A stretch of DNA of 64,000 bases from Halopiger goleimassiliensis (GCF_000455345.1 NZ_HG315690.1:2766339-2830338), one strand, 5' to 3'. Shown: positions 43,612-53,538, numbered from the stretch's first letter. Notes: generated by a model not told the origin, from the letters alone. Made by a program: numbers and translations.

Positions 43612-45087
43612 TCAGACGACGTCCTCCACGTCGTCCATTCGATCGATCGTCTCGAGGAGGTCCATCGAAGTCGCTTCCGCCGCCTCGTTTACCTCCAGGA
43701 GGTCGTCGAGTTCGCTCGTCAGCGTCTCGGCGTTGTCCATCACCTCGTCGGCCATGCTGGCGAGTTCCTCCGTGCTCGCGGCCTGTTCGTCGGTCGCGGT
43801 CGCCACCTCGTCGACGCCCGAGGCCGCCTCGCTGACCGCGGTCTCGATCTCGCCGAGGTTGTCAACCGTCTCCTCGACCAGGTCGACGCCGTCGTCGATC
43901 TCGGCGTTGGCCTCCTCGAGGCTCTCGACCGTCTCCTGGGTGTCGTTCTGGATCTGGGTGACCATCCGCTCGATGGTGGCCGCCTCCTCCTGGGACTCCT
44001 CGGCGAGTGATTTGACCTCGTTCGCGACGACGGCGAAGCCGTCACCGGCCTCGCCGGCGGTCGCCGCCTCGATCGAGGCGTTCAACGCCAGCAGGTTCGT
44101 CTGGTCGGCGATGTCGTTGATCACGTCGACGATCTCGTCGATGCGCTGGACGCCCTCCCGGAGTTGTTCGACGTCCTCCGTGACCTCGCCGGCCGCCTCC
44201 TGGACGCCCTCCATCTTGTCGATGGCTTCCTCGGCGGTATCGGTCGTCTCGCCCGCGATCTCCTCCGCCCGCTCGGTGGTCGCGCTGACCTCCTCCGTGT
44301 TCGAGGCGATCTCCTCGACGGTAGCGCTGAGGGTCGACATCTCGCTCGCGATTTCGGCCGTCGAGGACGACTGTTCGGCCGCGACGTCGGCGATCTCGGC
44401 CGTCCCCTGCCCGATCCGTTTCCCCTGCTCCTGGAGGTCGGACGCGACCTCCTCGAGGTCCGTCCGGATCGACTGGCGCTGCTGGTGCATCGCGCCGAGT
44501 TCGGCCATGAACTCGTCGACTTTCGCCCCCATGACGAACTGCTGATCGAGCACCGCCAGCCGGAGGAACGAGAGGGTGCGCTCGACCGTTTCGTCTACCG
44601 CCTCCGCGACGGCGTCACCGTCCGCGTCGTCGCCGTACTCGGATTTGACGTCCGAGCCGATCTCGTCGACGATCCGATCGTAGTACTGCATGTACGACGC
44701 GACGAACTCGTTGAGCCCGGGTTCGACGAACGGGTCGGCGGGGGCGAACTCGATGCGCTCCTCGAAGAACGACCGGTCGTACTCGCCGCGACCCATCGCC
44801 TCGAGGTAGGCGCTGTGCTCCCGCTCGAACGTCTCCGGATCGAGTTCCGACTCGGCGATCGCGTCGGCCAGTTTCGGATCGCTCCGGACGTTCTCGGTGT
44901 ACGCCGCCGCGAGGTCGTCGCTGACCCGCTCGAAGAGGTCCGCCTGTGACTCGAGTCGCCGTTCGTCCGCGGGTCCGAACCCGACGAGGTCCTTGGCCCG
45001 CTCGACGGTCGTTCGATCGAGGCTCGCTCCCTGGGTGGTTCCGTCGGGGCTTCCCGCTCCTCCGGGCGACCCGTCCTGACGAGACAT
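43612..45087 (-). CDS. Soluble chemotaxis transducer with degenerate protoglobin domain
   Basis: The 491-residue protein lacks membrane segments. Residues 25-140 look like a protoglobin sensor (ERAKDLVGFGPADERRLESQADLF, HSAYLEAMGRGEYDRSFFEERI, FVASYMQYYDRIV) as in HemAT. The rest is a methyl-accepting signalling coiled coil with the conserved tip DQTNLLALNASIEAATAGE. In HemAT-type proteins a heme-binding His is expected after the EYD helix; here that position appears to be Asp118 (FAPADPF). It would pass a signal to CheA/CheW. A TATA-like element at 45112-45120 about 28 bases upstream supports the ATG at 45087. Confidence 0.85.
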   Translation of the reverse strand: MSRQDGSPGGAGSPDGTTQGASLDRTTVERAKDLVGFGPADERRLESQADLFERVSDDLAAAYTENVRSDPKLADAIAESELDPETFEREHSAYLEAMGRGEYDRSFFEERIEFAPADPFVEPGLNEFVASYMQYYDRIVDEIGSDVKSEYGDDADGDAVAEAVDETVERTLSFLRLAVLDQQFVMGAKVDEFMAELGAMHQQRQSIRTDLEEVASDLQEQGKRIGQGTAEIADVAAEQSSSTAEIASEMSTLSATVEEIASNTEEVSATTERAEEIAGETTDTAEEAIDKMEGVQEAAGEVTEDVEQLREGVQRIDEIVDVINDIADQTNLLALNASIEAATAGEAGDGFAVVANEVKSLAEESQEEAATIERMVTQIQNDTQETVESLEEANAEIDDGVDLVEETVDNLGEIETAVSEAASGVDEVATATDEQAASTEELASMADEVMDNAETLTSELDDLLEVNEAAEATSMDLLETIDRMDDVEDVV

Positions 45088-45111
45088 ATCCTTGCCACGG
45101 TAACTCACGTC

Positions 45112-45120
45112 CATAAGTAT
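45112..45120 (-). promoter_or_regulatory. TATA-like box of the transducer gene
   Basis: On the minus strand the element reads ATACTTATG. It lies about 28 bases before the transducer ATG, compatible with a leaderless mRNA. Confidence 0.45.
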
Positions 45121-45259
45121 TCTTGCCAGATGTACGTCACCCACCCAACAGATAGCAGTTTGCAGCGATTTAGAAGCCACTTCACCACACTGATGAGCAG
45201 ACAACTCGTTTACCGTTGAACGGGCGATCAGAAAGTCACGCGTCTCCCTCGGCGGGGTT

Positions 45260-45269
45260 CTTTTATGCC
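45260..45269 (+). promoter_or_regulatory. TATA-like box of the first Usp gene
   Basis: CTTTTATGCC is centred about 31 bases before ATG 45295. The alternative ATG at 45265 falls inside this box, which supports 45295 as the start. Confidence 0.5.
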
Positions 45270-45294
45270 ACACGTGGTAGGGGACGCCCAGCCA

Positions 45295-46086
45295 ATGGCC
45301 GTCTCTCCCGACCACCGCGTCCTCGTCCCGGTCGACGTCCTCGGCGGCGAGAGCGTCCCGCAGCGCCTCGTCGACGTCCTCGCGTCCGTCCCAGTGGTGG
45401 TACTCGCGTACCGCGAGATCCCCGATCAGGTGGGGACCGATCAGGCCCGCGACCAGTACGCCGACCGCGCCCGGTCGAAACTCGCGGACCTCCGGACGGC
45501 GTTCGAGGACGCGGGCTGTCCCGACGTCTCGACGCGACTCGTCTTCACCCACGATCGGCTTCGGACCTTCGAGCGCATCGCGCTCGAGGAGGGCTGTACC
45601 GCGGTGGTGTTGCTCAACCCGGCCCCCGTCCTCGAGTCGGTGCTCGTCGCCGTCAGAGGGGACGTCCACCTCGAGCACATCGCCGCGTTGCTGAGCGCCG
45701 TGCTGGCCGGCACCGACCTCGCGGTGACGTTCTTCCACGTCGTCGACGAGGAAGGGGATCGCCAGCAGGGAGAGGCTATCCTCGAGGACGCCACCGAGGC
45801 GCTGGTCGCCGCCGGCGTCGACCGTGGCCGCATCGAGACGCGGGTGGCCGTCGACGGCTCGCCGTCCCAGGAGATCATCGCGGCCGCGGACGACCACGAC
45901 CTGCTCGTCGTCGGCGAGAGTCGGCCCTCCGTCCGCCGGGTGATCTTCCGCGACCGGGCGAAGACGCTCGCCCGCGGAACCGTCGATCCCGTACTGGTGA
46001 TCCGCGGCGAGTACCTCGAGCAGGACGAAGACGACGACTCGAACGACGGCGGTCCCGCCGAATCGTCGGACGACGAACCGACCTGA
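45295..46086 (+). CDS. Tandem universal stress (UspA-like) protein, first copy
   Basis: The 263-residue protein has two Usp-type domains. The first opens with RVLVPVDVLGGESVPQRLV and carries CTAVVLLNPAP. The second opens with LAVTFFHVVDEEGD and ends in HDLLVVGESRPSVRRVIF and DPVLVIRGE, close to the ATP-binding site motif of Usp proteins. It has an acidic tail. The product resembles the one encoded by the next gene on the opposite strand. The start at 45295 is supported by the TATA-like box before it. Confidence 0.85.
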   Translation: MAVSPDHRVLVPVDVLGGESVPQRLVDVLASVPVVVLAYREIPDQVGTDQARDQYADRARSKLADLRTAFEDAGCPDVSTRLVFTHDRLRTFERIALEEGCTAVVLLNPAPVLESVLVAVRGDVHLEHIAALLSAVLAGTDLAVTFFHVVDEEGDRQQGEAILEDATEALVAAGVDRGRIETRVAVDGSPSQEIIAAADDHDLLVVGESRPSVRRVIFRDRAKTLARGTVDPVLVIRGEYLEQDEDDDSNDGGPAESSDDEPT

Positions 46087-46160
46087 CTCGAGAATCCGCG
46101 AGCGCCCCGCCGACGCGAACCGGAGCCCTCACTCGAGCGGACGAACAGGCGTCGCGCCCG

Positions 46161-46925
46161 TCAGGGGTGGTCTTCCTCGAGCCGTGGATCGGCCTCGTCG
46201 GTGCGGTTCTCCCGACCGTCTTGGCCCTCGCGGTGGCGAACGACGATTACCGGGCCAACCGTCTCGGTGGCCACGCGCTCGGCCGCCTCGCCGAAGAGGA
46301 GCGAGCGCAACGACGGGGCGCGTTCGCCCATCACGACGGCGTCGTGGTCGGCCGCGGCGTCGACGAGCCCCTTGAGCGGCGCGCCGTCGACGACGAGTTC
46401 CGACCGGGCGTCGATCCCGTCGTGCTCGAGGTCCGCCGCGGCGATCTCGAGGAGTTCGCGGCCGGCGGGGGCGTCCTCGGTCGCGAGAAAGAGCGTGACG
46501 CCGACGTCGCGCTCGTCGATCAGGGCCGCGACGAAGGCCCGGATGCGGTCGACGGCGACGTCGCCGGTCAGCGCCACGAGGAGTCGATCGACCGGTCCCG
46601 TCGCACCCGTGATGGCGTAGGCGTCCGCGGCCGTCTCGGCGGCGACGCGATCGATCGTCCGCTCGCGGTCGTGGGTGAACACGAGTCGGTGGTCGGCGTC
46701 CTCGAAGTCGGCGGCGAGGTCCTCGAGCGCGGCGGTCGCCCGCTCCTCGTACTGCAACCGGGCCTGATCGGGCGGCGTCTGTTCGGGGAGGACGTGGTAG
46801 CCCAGCAGGGTCACGGCCGTCGGCTCGAGCAACGTCGCGAGCCCGGCGGGTACCGTCTCGCCCTCGAGGATCGAAAGCGGGACGAGTACGCGGCGACGGT
46901 CGCGGGTAGGATCGTCGGTCGTCAT
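46161..46925 (-). CDS. Tandem universal stress (UspA-like) protein, coupled to the permease
   Basis: The 254-residue protein is a paralogue of the previous one ([67 protein letters not shown]) with the same two-domain layout. Its ATG overlaps the stop of the APC permease gene, so it is co-translated with the permease, as Usp partners are in many haloarchaeal amino acid transporter genes. The tail is acidic. The two paralogues converge tail to tail. Confidence 0.85.
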   Translation of the reverse strand: MTTDDPTRDRRRVLVPLSILEGETVPAGLATLLEPTAVTLLGYHVLPEQTPPDQARLQYEERATAALEDLAADFEDADHRLVFTHDRERTIDRVAAETAADAYAITGATGPVDRLLVALTGDVAVDRIRAFVAALIDERDVGVTLFLATEDAPAGRELLEIAAADLEHDGIDARSELVVDGAPLKGLVDAAADHDAVVMGERAPSLRSLLFGEAAERVATETVGPVIVVRHREGQDGRENRTDEADPRLEEDHP

Positions 46926-48346
46926 CGGATTGCCCCCTTCAGCGTTACGTCCCGGGCGTAATAGGCGTACCAGCCCGCCGTCAGCACGACGATGGCCGCC
47001 CCGACGAGTTGCGACGCCGGTTGCATGAACCACACGAGGACGAAGCTCGCCACCGCGCCGAGTACCGGGACCACGGGATACCCAGGGACCCGAAAGTCGG
47101 GATCGTACCAGTCGGGGTCCTCGCGCCGTACGGCCAGCAGCGCAACGCAGATCAGCCCGTACATCACGAGGTGGAGCACGGAGGCGACCTCGGCGAGCAA
47201 CTCGACGCGGCCGGTCGCCGTCAGCACGAGGATCGGTCCGCCGGCCAGCCCCAGCGCGACGTGTGGCGTGCCGTACCGGAGGTTGATCCGACTCGCCCGC
47301 CGCGGCAGCAGGGCGTCCCTCGAGACGGCGTAGATGGCCCGGGACGTGCTCAGCACCGAGGCGTTGGCGCTGGACATCGTCGCCAGCAGGCCGCCGAAGA
47401 CGATCGCGAGCGCGCCAGCCGTTCCGAGGTAGTGGCGACCGACCTCGACCATCGCCGTCTCGCCGAGTCCGGCCAACTCGTCGCTGCCGAACGCGCTCGT
47501 GGCCACGAAGATGGTCGCGACGTAGAGCACGCCGACGACGAGCACCGAGCCGATCATCGACAGCGGCAGGTTCCGCCCCGGATTCCGCATCTCGCCGGCG
47601 ACGGTCGCCACCTGCGCGAAGCCGAGGTACGAGGTGAACACGAGCGCCGCGGTCGTCAGGATCGGCACCGCCCCGTGGGGGGCGAAGCGCTCCGGCGCGC
47701 TCGGTTCGCCGATCAGCCCCACCGCGTCCAGTCCGCCGAAGCCGAGAAAACAGACGAGGATCGACAGCAGCAACGCGACGATCCCGTTCTGGAGTTTGGC
47801 GGCGTTCTCGGTTCCCGTCACGTTCAGGACCGTAAAGCCCGCACCGGCGAGCAGCGCTACCGGGACGACCAGCGTCTCGCCAACCGCGACGCCGATTTCC
47901 GCGAGCGCGTCGACGACGTAGTAGCCGAACCCGACCAGGTAGAATGCCGTCGCGAACACCAGCCCGAACCACAGCGAGAGACCGACGACGGCCCCCGCGA
48001 GCGCCCCCAGGCCGCGGGAGATGAAGTAGTAGCCGCCGCCGCTTCTGGGCATCGCGGTCGCGAGTTCCGACGTCGGCAACGCGACCAGCAGCGCGACGAC
48101 GGCACCGATGGCGAACGAGACCGCGGCGGCGGGACCGGCCTCCCCCGCGGCGAGTCCGGGGAAGACGAAGATGCCGGCCCCGATCATCGTTCCGATCCCG
48201 ATCGCCAGCCCGCCGGCGAGCCCGAGCGTTCGCTCGAGTTCGGCGTCGTCGGTGATCGTCGCCGCGTCCGTCTCGACCGCCGGCTCGATCCGGGGCGACT
48301 CGCCCTCGAGGTTCGCCCCCACGGTCGACGCCGAATCGTCGGCCAT
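46922..48346 (-). CDS. APC family amino acid permease
   Basis: The 474-residue transporter has 12 predicted membrane helices after an acidic N-terminus of about 40 residues. It has the APC signature [27 protein letters not shown], then [22 protein letters not shown] and [25 protein letters not shown]. The substrate is probably a neutral or cationic amino acid. It is coupled to a Usp gene by an ATGA overlap. Confidence 0.9.
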   Translation of the reverse strand: MADDSASTVGANLEGESPRIEPAVETDAATITDDAELERTLGLAGGLAIGIGTMIGAGIFVFPGLAAGEAGPAAAVSFAIGAVVALLVALPTSELATAMPRSGGGYYFISRGLGALAGAVVGLSLWFGLVFATAFYLVGFGYYVVDALAEIGVAVGETLVVPVALLAGAGFTVLNVTGTENAAKLQNGIVALLLSILVCFLGFGGLDAVGLIGEPSAPERFAPHGAVPILTTAALVFTSYLGFAQVATVAGEMRNPGRNLPLSMIGSVLVVGVLYVATIFVATSAFGSDELAGLGETAMVEVGRHYLGTAGALAIVFGGLLATMSSANASVLSTSRAIYAVSRDALLPRRASRINLRYGTPHVALGLAGGPILVLTATGRVELLAEVASVLHLVMYGLICVALLAVRREDPDWYDPDFRVPGYPVVPVLGAVASFVLVWFMQPASQLVGAAIVVLTAGWYAYYARDVTLKGAIR

Positions 48347-48431
48347 ACCGACCGTACGGTTGCCGAACGTATACCCCTACTGTCGAGTGTCGGGACGGTC
48401 AGAAACTGACGACGGTGAACCTGCGAATAAA

Positions 48432-48761
48432 TTAAAACAACAGCCCGCCAAGCGGCACGTCCTCGTCCGGCTCGACCAACACCGGATACCCCTCCTCGTC
48501 GGGGACGCCGACGGTCAGCGCCTCGGATTTGAACCCCGCGATCCGCACGGAACCGAGGTTCGTCGCACACAGTACCTGCCGTCCCTCCAGTTCCGCGGGG
48601 TCGTAGTGGTGGTCCAGCTGCGCCGCGGACTGGACCTCGCCGTGCTCCTCGCCGAGGTCGATCCACAGCTTCGTCATCTTCGGCTTGTTCGCTTCCTCGA
48701 ACCGCTGCGCCTCGAGTACTTCGCCCACGCGAATATCGGCGTCGAAAGGCGTCTCGACCAT
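48432..48761 (-). CDS. CsaA-like tRNA-binding (EMAP/OB fold) protein
   Basis: The 109-residue protein has the OB-fold tRNA-binding pattern of CsaA and Arc1p/MetRS C-termini: DIRVGEVLEAQRFEEANKPKMTKLWIDLGEE and GRQVLCATNLGSVRIAGFKSEALTVG. Bacterial CsaA is a small dimeric export chaperone and binds tRNA; the archaeal role is not established. I chose the ATG at 48761 (MVETPFDADIRVG). Confidence 0.85.
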   Translation of the reverse strand: MVETPFDADIRVGEVLEAQRFEEANKPKMTKLWIDLGEEHGEVQSAAQLDHHYDPAELEGRQVLCATNLGSVRIAGFKSEALTVGVPDEEGYPVLVEPDEDVPLGGLLF

Positions 48762-48860
48762 GTGGTGTGAGAACACGAGGGACCGTAAATAGCCGACGAA
48801 CGCGGCGACGTTCGATCCGTTCTCCCACTCGAGACCGGTCCCGGGTGACCGACTCCGTCG

Positions 48861-49661
48861 CTACCGGTCGACCGAGTGGTTGACCGCACCCGGTCCTCGC
48901 CCCACGTCGTAGTAGGAGGCGATGGCTCGAGCGAGGAAGTCCGTCGCACCCTCGACCGCCGACTCGAGGTCCTCACCCCGGGCCAGTCGGGCGGCGATGG
49001 CCGCCCCGAGCGAACAGCCCGAGCCGTGGGTGGCGTCGGTGTCGACGCGCTCGTGTTCGAACGTCGTCGTCCCCTCGGGCGTGACGAGGTGGTCCCGAAC
49101 CGTGTCGCCGGGGACGTGGCCGCCCTTGACGAGCGCCGCGTCGGCACCCATCTCGAGCAGCGCGTCGCCCGCCTCCCGCGCGGTCCCGTCGTCCTCGACC
49201 GTGATGCCGGTCAGCACCTCGGCCTCGTCGGCGTTGGGCGTGACGACCCGCGCGTGGGCGATCAGGTCCTCGTAGGCCGCTTCGGCGGACTCGTCGAGCA
49301 ACCGGTCGCCGGAGGTCGCGACCATCACGGGGTCGACGACCAGCGGGAAGTCAAAGTCGGCGGCACGCTCGGCCACGAGGTCGACGACCTCAGTCGTCGC
49401 GAGCATCCCCGTCTTCGCCGCGCCGACGTCGAAGTCGCCGACGACGGCGTCGATCTGGGCCGCAATTTCGTCGGTCGGGAGGACGGACGACGACTCCACA
49501 CCGCGGGTGTGCTGGGCCGTCACGGCGGTGATCGCCGACGTACCGTAGACCTCGTGCGTCGCGAACGTCGCCAGATCGGCCTGGATGCCGGCCCCGCCGC
49601 CGGAGTCGCTGCCCGCGATCGTCAGCGCGACCGGTCGCCGTTCGGGCGTCGGTTGCTTCAT
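48861..49661 (-). CDS. thiD: Phosphomethylpyrimidine (HMP-P) kinase
   Basis: The 266-residue ThiD domain has [30 protein letters not shown] at the start, [12 protein letters not shown], and the ATP-anion hole [13 protein letters not shown] near residue 222. It phosphorylates hydroxymethylpyrimidine phosphate for thiamine synthesis. Archaeal ThiD proteins are often fused to a ThiN domain; here the chain ends after ThiD. No other thiamine gene lies nearby. Confidence 0.9.
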   Translation of the reverse strand: MKQPTPERRPVALTIAGSDSGGGAGIQADLATFATHEVYGTSAITAVTAQHTRGVESSSVLPTDEIAAQIDAVVGDFDVGAAKTGMLATTEVVDLVAERAADFDFPLVVDPVMVATSGDRLLDESAEAAYEDLIAHARVVTPNADEAEVLTGITVEDDGTAREAGDALLEMGADAALVKGGHVPGDTVRDHLVTPEGTTTFEHERVDTDATHGSGCSLGAAIAARLARGEDLESAVEGATDFLARAIASYYDVGRGPGAVNHSVDR

Positions 49662-49775
49662 AGGCGAGTCTATTCGCCGGTTATACAAATCGATGATGGT
49701 CCTCTCCGCACTTTTCTTTCGGGAACGGTAGAGAGCCAGTATCGGTAGAGACCTACGATTCGACTGCCATCCACC

Positions 49776-49915
49776 GGTGGTGCGCGCTGTCGGCCAGCCG
49801 AACGACTGTGAGGCTGGCCGACGAAGTCGCGCGAGGGATGAGCGAACGCAGTGAGCGAATCGGCTGGGGAGGGTGTGGCTACTCACCGTGTCCACGATAG
49901 CAGGACGCTTCGTTT
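49776..49915 (-). repeat. Dispersed hairpin element, copy B
   Basis: Read on the minus strand it matches the other copies. The hairpin stem is perfect at 11 bp (49789-49799 with 49812-49822, GTCGGCCAGCC) with a 12-base loop. It lies between thiD (minus) and the MBL gene (plus). Confidence 0.8.
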
Positions 49916-49955
49916 TGACATCCCCCCTTCGAACGCACCATTCAGTCTTCGAGTC

Positions 49956-49979
49956 TACGATAGCAGGACGCTTCGTTCA
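49956..49979 (-). repeat. Duplicated end of dispersed element B
   Basis: The element end around CACGATAGCAGGACGCTTCG at 49892-49915 recurs about 60 bases on, with one change near its start, as the core ACGATAGCAGGACGCTTCGT. This is a partial second copy of the element terminus. Confidence 0.65.
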
Positions 49980-50033
49980 TAACAAGAACGGTCTCGGCGT
50001 ACTTTCAAGGTGTCCTGGGAAGACGATACGGCC

Positions 50034-50942
50034 GTGACCGAACGCGATCCCGACCTCGAGCGCGTGCCCGGAACGGAGGACGGCTACCGCATCGACGGGC
50101 GGCTGTTCGGCCAGCCCGGTCGGGTCGCCGTCTACGTGCTCGATACGCCGAAGCCGGCCGTGATCGACACCGGGACGGCGGATACGACGCCCGACGTCGT
50201 CCGGGCCGCGCTCGAGGAACTCGATATCGCTCGCGACGAGGTGGCCCACCTGATTCCCACGCACGTCCACCTCGACCACGCCGGCGGAGCCGGTGAACTG
50301 GCGCGAGCGTGTCCGAACGCGACCGTCCACTGCCACGAACGGGGGATCGACTTCCTCACCGATCCCGAGTTGCTCGAGAAGCTGAAACGGAGCGTCGAGA
50401 GAGCCCTCGGCATGGAGGCACCCTACGGCGATCCCGACCTCGTCCCGGCCGAGCGCGCCCGGGCGATCCGCGACGGCGACACGATCGACCTCGGCGACCG
50501 GACGCTCGAGGCCATCGACGCGCCGGGGCACGCACCCCACCAGGCCTGCTTCTTCGACGGGACGACCGACACGATGTTCGTCGCCGACGCCGCCGGGATG
50601 CTGCTCGAGGGCGACCTCTCCCCGGCCACGCAGCCCCCGAACTTCGACCTCGAGGACGCCGTCTCGACGGTCCGCCGTCTCCAGACGTTCGACCCCGAGA
50701 CCCTCTGTTATCCCCACTTCGGCGTCGCGACCGACGCGACGGCCCGCCTCGAGACCTACGAGGCGATGCTCCCCGAGTGGGTCGAGACGGTCGCCGCGGC
50801 GGCCGAGACGACCGACGACCCGCTCGAGATCGCGAACGACCTCCGCGAGGAGTGGGGGTCGATGGGCCTCGAGGGCGACGTCGCGGGAGTGTTGCAGTAC
50901 CTCGAGGAAACCGGCGATACGCGACGGTCCGATACCGAGTGA
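50034..50942 (+). CDS. MBL fold metallo-hydrolase
   Basis: The 302-residue metallo-beta-lactamase fold protein has the metal motif THVHLDHAGG (His77, His79, Asp81, His82) after DTGTAD, and further ligands at GHAPHQA and in a later ADAAG region. Start candidates are GTG 50034 (chosen) and GTG 50010. The protein could be a glyoxalase- or lactonase-like hydrolase. It follows element B and its tail. Confidence 0.85.
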   Translation: MTERDPDLERVPGTEDGYRIDGRLFGQPGRVAVYVLDTPKPAVIDTGTADTTPDVVRAALEELDIARDEVAHLIPTHVHLDHAGGAGELARACPNATVHCHERGIDFLTDPELLEKLKRSVERALGMEAPYGDPDLVPAERARAIRDGDTIDLGDRTLEAIDAPGHAPHQACFFDGTTDTMFVADAAGMLLEGDLSPATQPPNFDLEDAVSTVRRLQTFDPETLCYPHFGVATDATARLETYEAMLPEWVETVAAAAETTDDPLEIANDLREEWGSMGLEGDVAGVLQYLEETGDTRRSDTE

Positions 50943-51037
50943 CCTGCCACACACCGCCTGTGGACCCACCATCCGGCTCGATCACGAGCCCTCTCTGGTT
51001 CCACCCGACTTATCACCACGGGAGAACAGCAGGGCGT

Positions 51038-51640
51038 ATGCTCTTTCCCGAGCACCTCGAGACGGAGCGGCTCCGCCTCGAGCGGCTGTCCCCCGAGACG
51101 GTCGACGTCTTCGCGTACTACGAGCACTGCTCGCACCACGAGCCGGCGATCGACGAGATCACGGCGTATCTCCCGTGGCACCCCCACGAGACGGTGAAAG
51201 AGACGACGGAGTACCTCGAGGAGCTGGCCGCGAAGTGGGAGGCGGGAACCCGCGCGGAGTACGTGCTCCGACCGAAGGACGGCGAGGACGGCGCGGACGA
51301 GATCGCGGGGTCGGGCGGCCTGCTCGTCGACTGGGAGCGACGGACGGGAAAGCCGGCGATCTGGCTCCGCAAACGGTTCTGGGGCCGGGGCTACTCCGGC
51401 GAGCGGGCGGCCGCCGTGCTCGAGCTGGCTTTCGACCGGCTCGAGCTGGACCTCGTTGCCGTCCCCGTTCAGGACGGCAACGAGAACTCGCGGGCGGCCG
51501 TCGAGCGCTACGTCGAGGCCCACGGCGGCCAGTACGACGGCATCGTCCGGAACGCGACGGTCCGCCCCGACGGCGCGATCGTGGACCACCACCGGTACAC
51601 GATCACCCGCGAGCAGTACCGCGGTGCGGTCGACGACTAG
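51038..51640 (+). CDS. GNAT family acetyltransferase (RimJ/RimL-like)
   Basis: The 200-residue protein starts MLFPEHLETERLRLERLSPETVD, the RimJ/RimL-type pattern (ET-RL-L). It has the acetyl-CoA motif LRKRFWGRGYSGERAAAVLELAFDRL near residue 115 and VQDGNENSRAAVERYVEAHGG. Such enzymes acetylate protein N-termini or small amines; the target here is unknown. Confidence 0.88.
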   Translation: MLFPEHLETERLRLERLSPETVDVFAYYEHCSHHEPAIDEITAYLPWHPHETVKETTEYLEELAAKWEAGTRAEYVLRPKDGEDGADEIAGSGGLLVDWERRTGKPAIWLRKRFWGRGYSGERAAAVLELAFDRLELDLVAVPVQDGNENSRAAVERYVEAHGGQYDGIVRNATVRPDGAIVDHHRYTITREQYRGAVDD

Positions 51641-51753
51641 CCGCGACGTACGTTTCGGCCGGGGCGTAACCACCTTCGGCCTCACGAGCCGGTTTCGAAA
51701 CGGGAACGGGTTACTCCAAAGCGTAACAAGGGACTCCGGCATAGCAGGGGTAG

Positions 51754-52860
51754 ATGGCCCACTCGCTGCCGACGTCCCGTCGGTCGGACCTCGAGTTCTC
51801 CACGCGGGAGCTGACGGGTGCGCTAGGGGATTCGGTTACCGTCCTCCCCCTGCTGGTCGCGCTCGGGGCGACGACGAGCGTCTCCCTCCCCCACGTGCTG
51901 GTCGGCTTCGGCGTCTTCCAGATCGTCTGGGGACTCTACTACGGCCTGCCGCTGTCGGTCGAGCCGATGAAGGCGCTGGTCGGGCTGGCCATCGTCGGCT
52001 CGCTCTCGTACCCGGAACTGGCCGCCGCGGGGCTGCTCGCGGGCGGGGTCTTGCTCGTCGTCGGCCACCTCGGCTGGATCGGCGAGATTCAGCGCCTCGT
52101 CGGTGAACCCGTGATCCGGGGCATCCAGTTCGCCGTCGCCCTCCTGTTGCTCGAGGCCGCGGTCGACCTCTCGCTCGCGTCGCCGACGGTCGCCGCCGCG
52201 GGCGTCGCGGTCGTCGGCCTGGTCGCGCTCGCGGGGTACAGCCGCTCGAGCGTGCTGGTCGTCCTCGCTATCGGCGGCGCAGCGGCGGTCGCGACGGCTG
52301 GCGTCCCGACGCCTCACGTGCCGGACCCCGCGCTGTTTCCCGCCGGAACGCCGACGGTCTCGGCGGCGGCGCTCGAGGGAACCGTCGCACAACTGGGGAT
52401 GACGATCGGGAACGCGGCCATCGCGACCGCGTTGCTCTGTGGCGACCTCTACGATCGGGACGTCTCGGCCGACGCGCTCTCGAGGAGCATGGGCGTCACC
52501 TGCCTCGCGGCGGTGCCGATCGGCGGCGTCCCGATGTGTCACGGCAGCGGCGGGCTCGCGGGCAAGTACGCCTTCGGCGCGCGAACGGCGGGCGCGAACG
52601 TCCTGCTGGGGCTCGGCTACGTCGCGCTGGCGCTGGTCGCGACCGGGACCCTGCTGGCGGCCTTCCCGATGGCCGTGCTCGGCGTCTTGCTCGTCGTCGT
52701 TGCGGTCGAACTCGGCCGGGCCGCGTTCGCTCCGGTCGAGGGAGTACCGGCGCTGGCGTTCGTCGTCGTCGTCGGTGCCGTCGGCCTCGCGATCAACGTC
52801 GGGGTCGCATTCGTGCTCGGGGCCGTCGGCTACTGGTGGTGGGAGAATCGGCCGGCCTAG
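51754..52860 (+). CDS. MOT1-type molybdate/sulfate transporter
   Basis: The 368-residue polytopic protein has the family signature FSTRELTGALGDSVTVLPLLVALG at the N-terminus, GLPLSVEPMKALVGLAI and the conserved GGVPMCHGSGGLAGKYAFGARTAG in the second half, with about ten membrane segments. The family imports molybdate or sulfate. No Mo-cofactor genes lie adjacent. Confidence 0.85.
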   Translation: MAHSLPTSRRSDLEFSTRELTGALGDSVTVLPLLVALGATTSVSLPHVLVGFGVFQIVWGLYYGLPLSVEPMKALVGLAIVGSLSYPELAAAGLLAGGVLLVVGHLGWIGEIQRLVGEPVIRGIQFAVALLLLEAAVDLSLASPTVAAAGVAVVGLVALAGYSRSSVLVVLAIGGAAAVATAGVPTPHVPDPALFPAGTPTVSAAALEGTVAQLGMTIGNAAIATALLCGDLYDRDVSADALSRSMGVTCLAAVPIGGVPMCHGSGGLAGKYAFGARTAGANVLLGLGYVALALVATGTLLAAFPMAVLGVLLVVVAVELGRAAFAPVEGVPALAFVVVVGAVGLAINVGVAFVLGAVGYWWWENRPA

Positions 52861-52869
52861 CGGGCGATA

Positions 52870-53538
52870 CTACTGCCACTTGACGCCGACGTCGTGCAGC
52901 TCGTCGTTGTACTTCGCGATGTTGATGACCAGCGGCGTGACGCTCTCGACCTCCGCGGCGTTCGCGAGCGGGCCGGCGTCTAACGCGCGCAGCCCCTCGA
53001 TCTCGTTCGAGAGGTCGAGTACCGTCCGCTTCGCGTCGGCATCGTCGGCGACGACGAGCGTATCGAGGTCGAACGCGACCTCGAGGTCGGCGAGTTTGCC
53101 CGCCGCGAGGTTGTGGAAGGCACCGACGACGGGCACCTCGTCGGGCGCACGCTGGGCGACGAGTTCGGTGACGCTGCCGGCACCCGGCGGGTGGTAGTGC
53201 ATCCCGTCCTCGTCGCCTTTCATGCCGACGGCGGGCGTCACGAGGATCGTGTCCGAGTCGAGGCGGTCCGCGACCGCCTCGACCGTGTCGCCGGCGTAGT
53301 AGGGAGGTACCGAGAGGACGACCACGTCGGCCCGGTCGGCGGCCATCTCGTTGGCGAACCCCTTGACGTCGGCGTCGACGCCGCGGTCCTCGAGGGCGGC
53401 CTCGTAGTCGGCGACCGCGTCGCGGGCCTTCTCCGGGTCGCGCGACCCGATCAGGACCTCGTGGTCCGTGTCGTGCGCGAACCGGAGCGCCAGTCCTTCG
53501 CCGATGTCGCCGGTGCCGCCGAGGAGTGCGATTCGCAT
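52870..53538 (-). CDS. npdG: NADPH-dependent F420 reductase
   Basis: The 222-residue protein has the N-terminal nucleotide motif MRIALLGGTGDIGEGLALRFA and EVLIGSRDPEKARDAV, then VVLSVPPYYAGDTVEAV and GAFHNLAAGKLADLE. This is the Fno/NpdG family that passes hydride between F420 and NADP. The length and features match haloarchaeal orthologues. Confidence 0.9.
   Translation of the reverse strand: MRIALLGGTGDIGEGLALRFAHDTDHEVLIGSRDPEKARDAVADYEAALEDRGVDADVKGFANEMAADRADVVVLSVPPYYAGDTVEAVADRLDSDTILVTPAVGMKGDEDGMHYHPPGAGSVTELVAQRAPDEVPVVGAFHNLAAGKLADLEVAFDLDTLVVADDADAKRTVLDLSNEIEGLRALDAGPLANAAEVESVTPLVINIAKYNDELHDVGVKWQ

Noticed and set aside
45265-45294. Upstream ATG that would add ten residues to the first Usp protein
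   Set aside because: The ATG sits within the TATA-like box CTTTTATGCC; the next ATG fits the promoter spacing and the family N-terminus.
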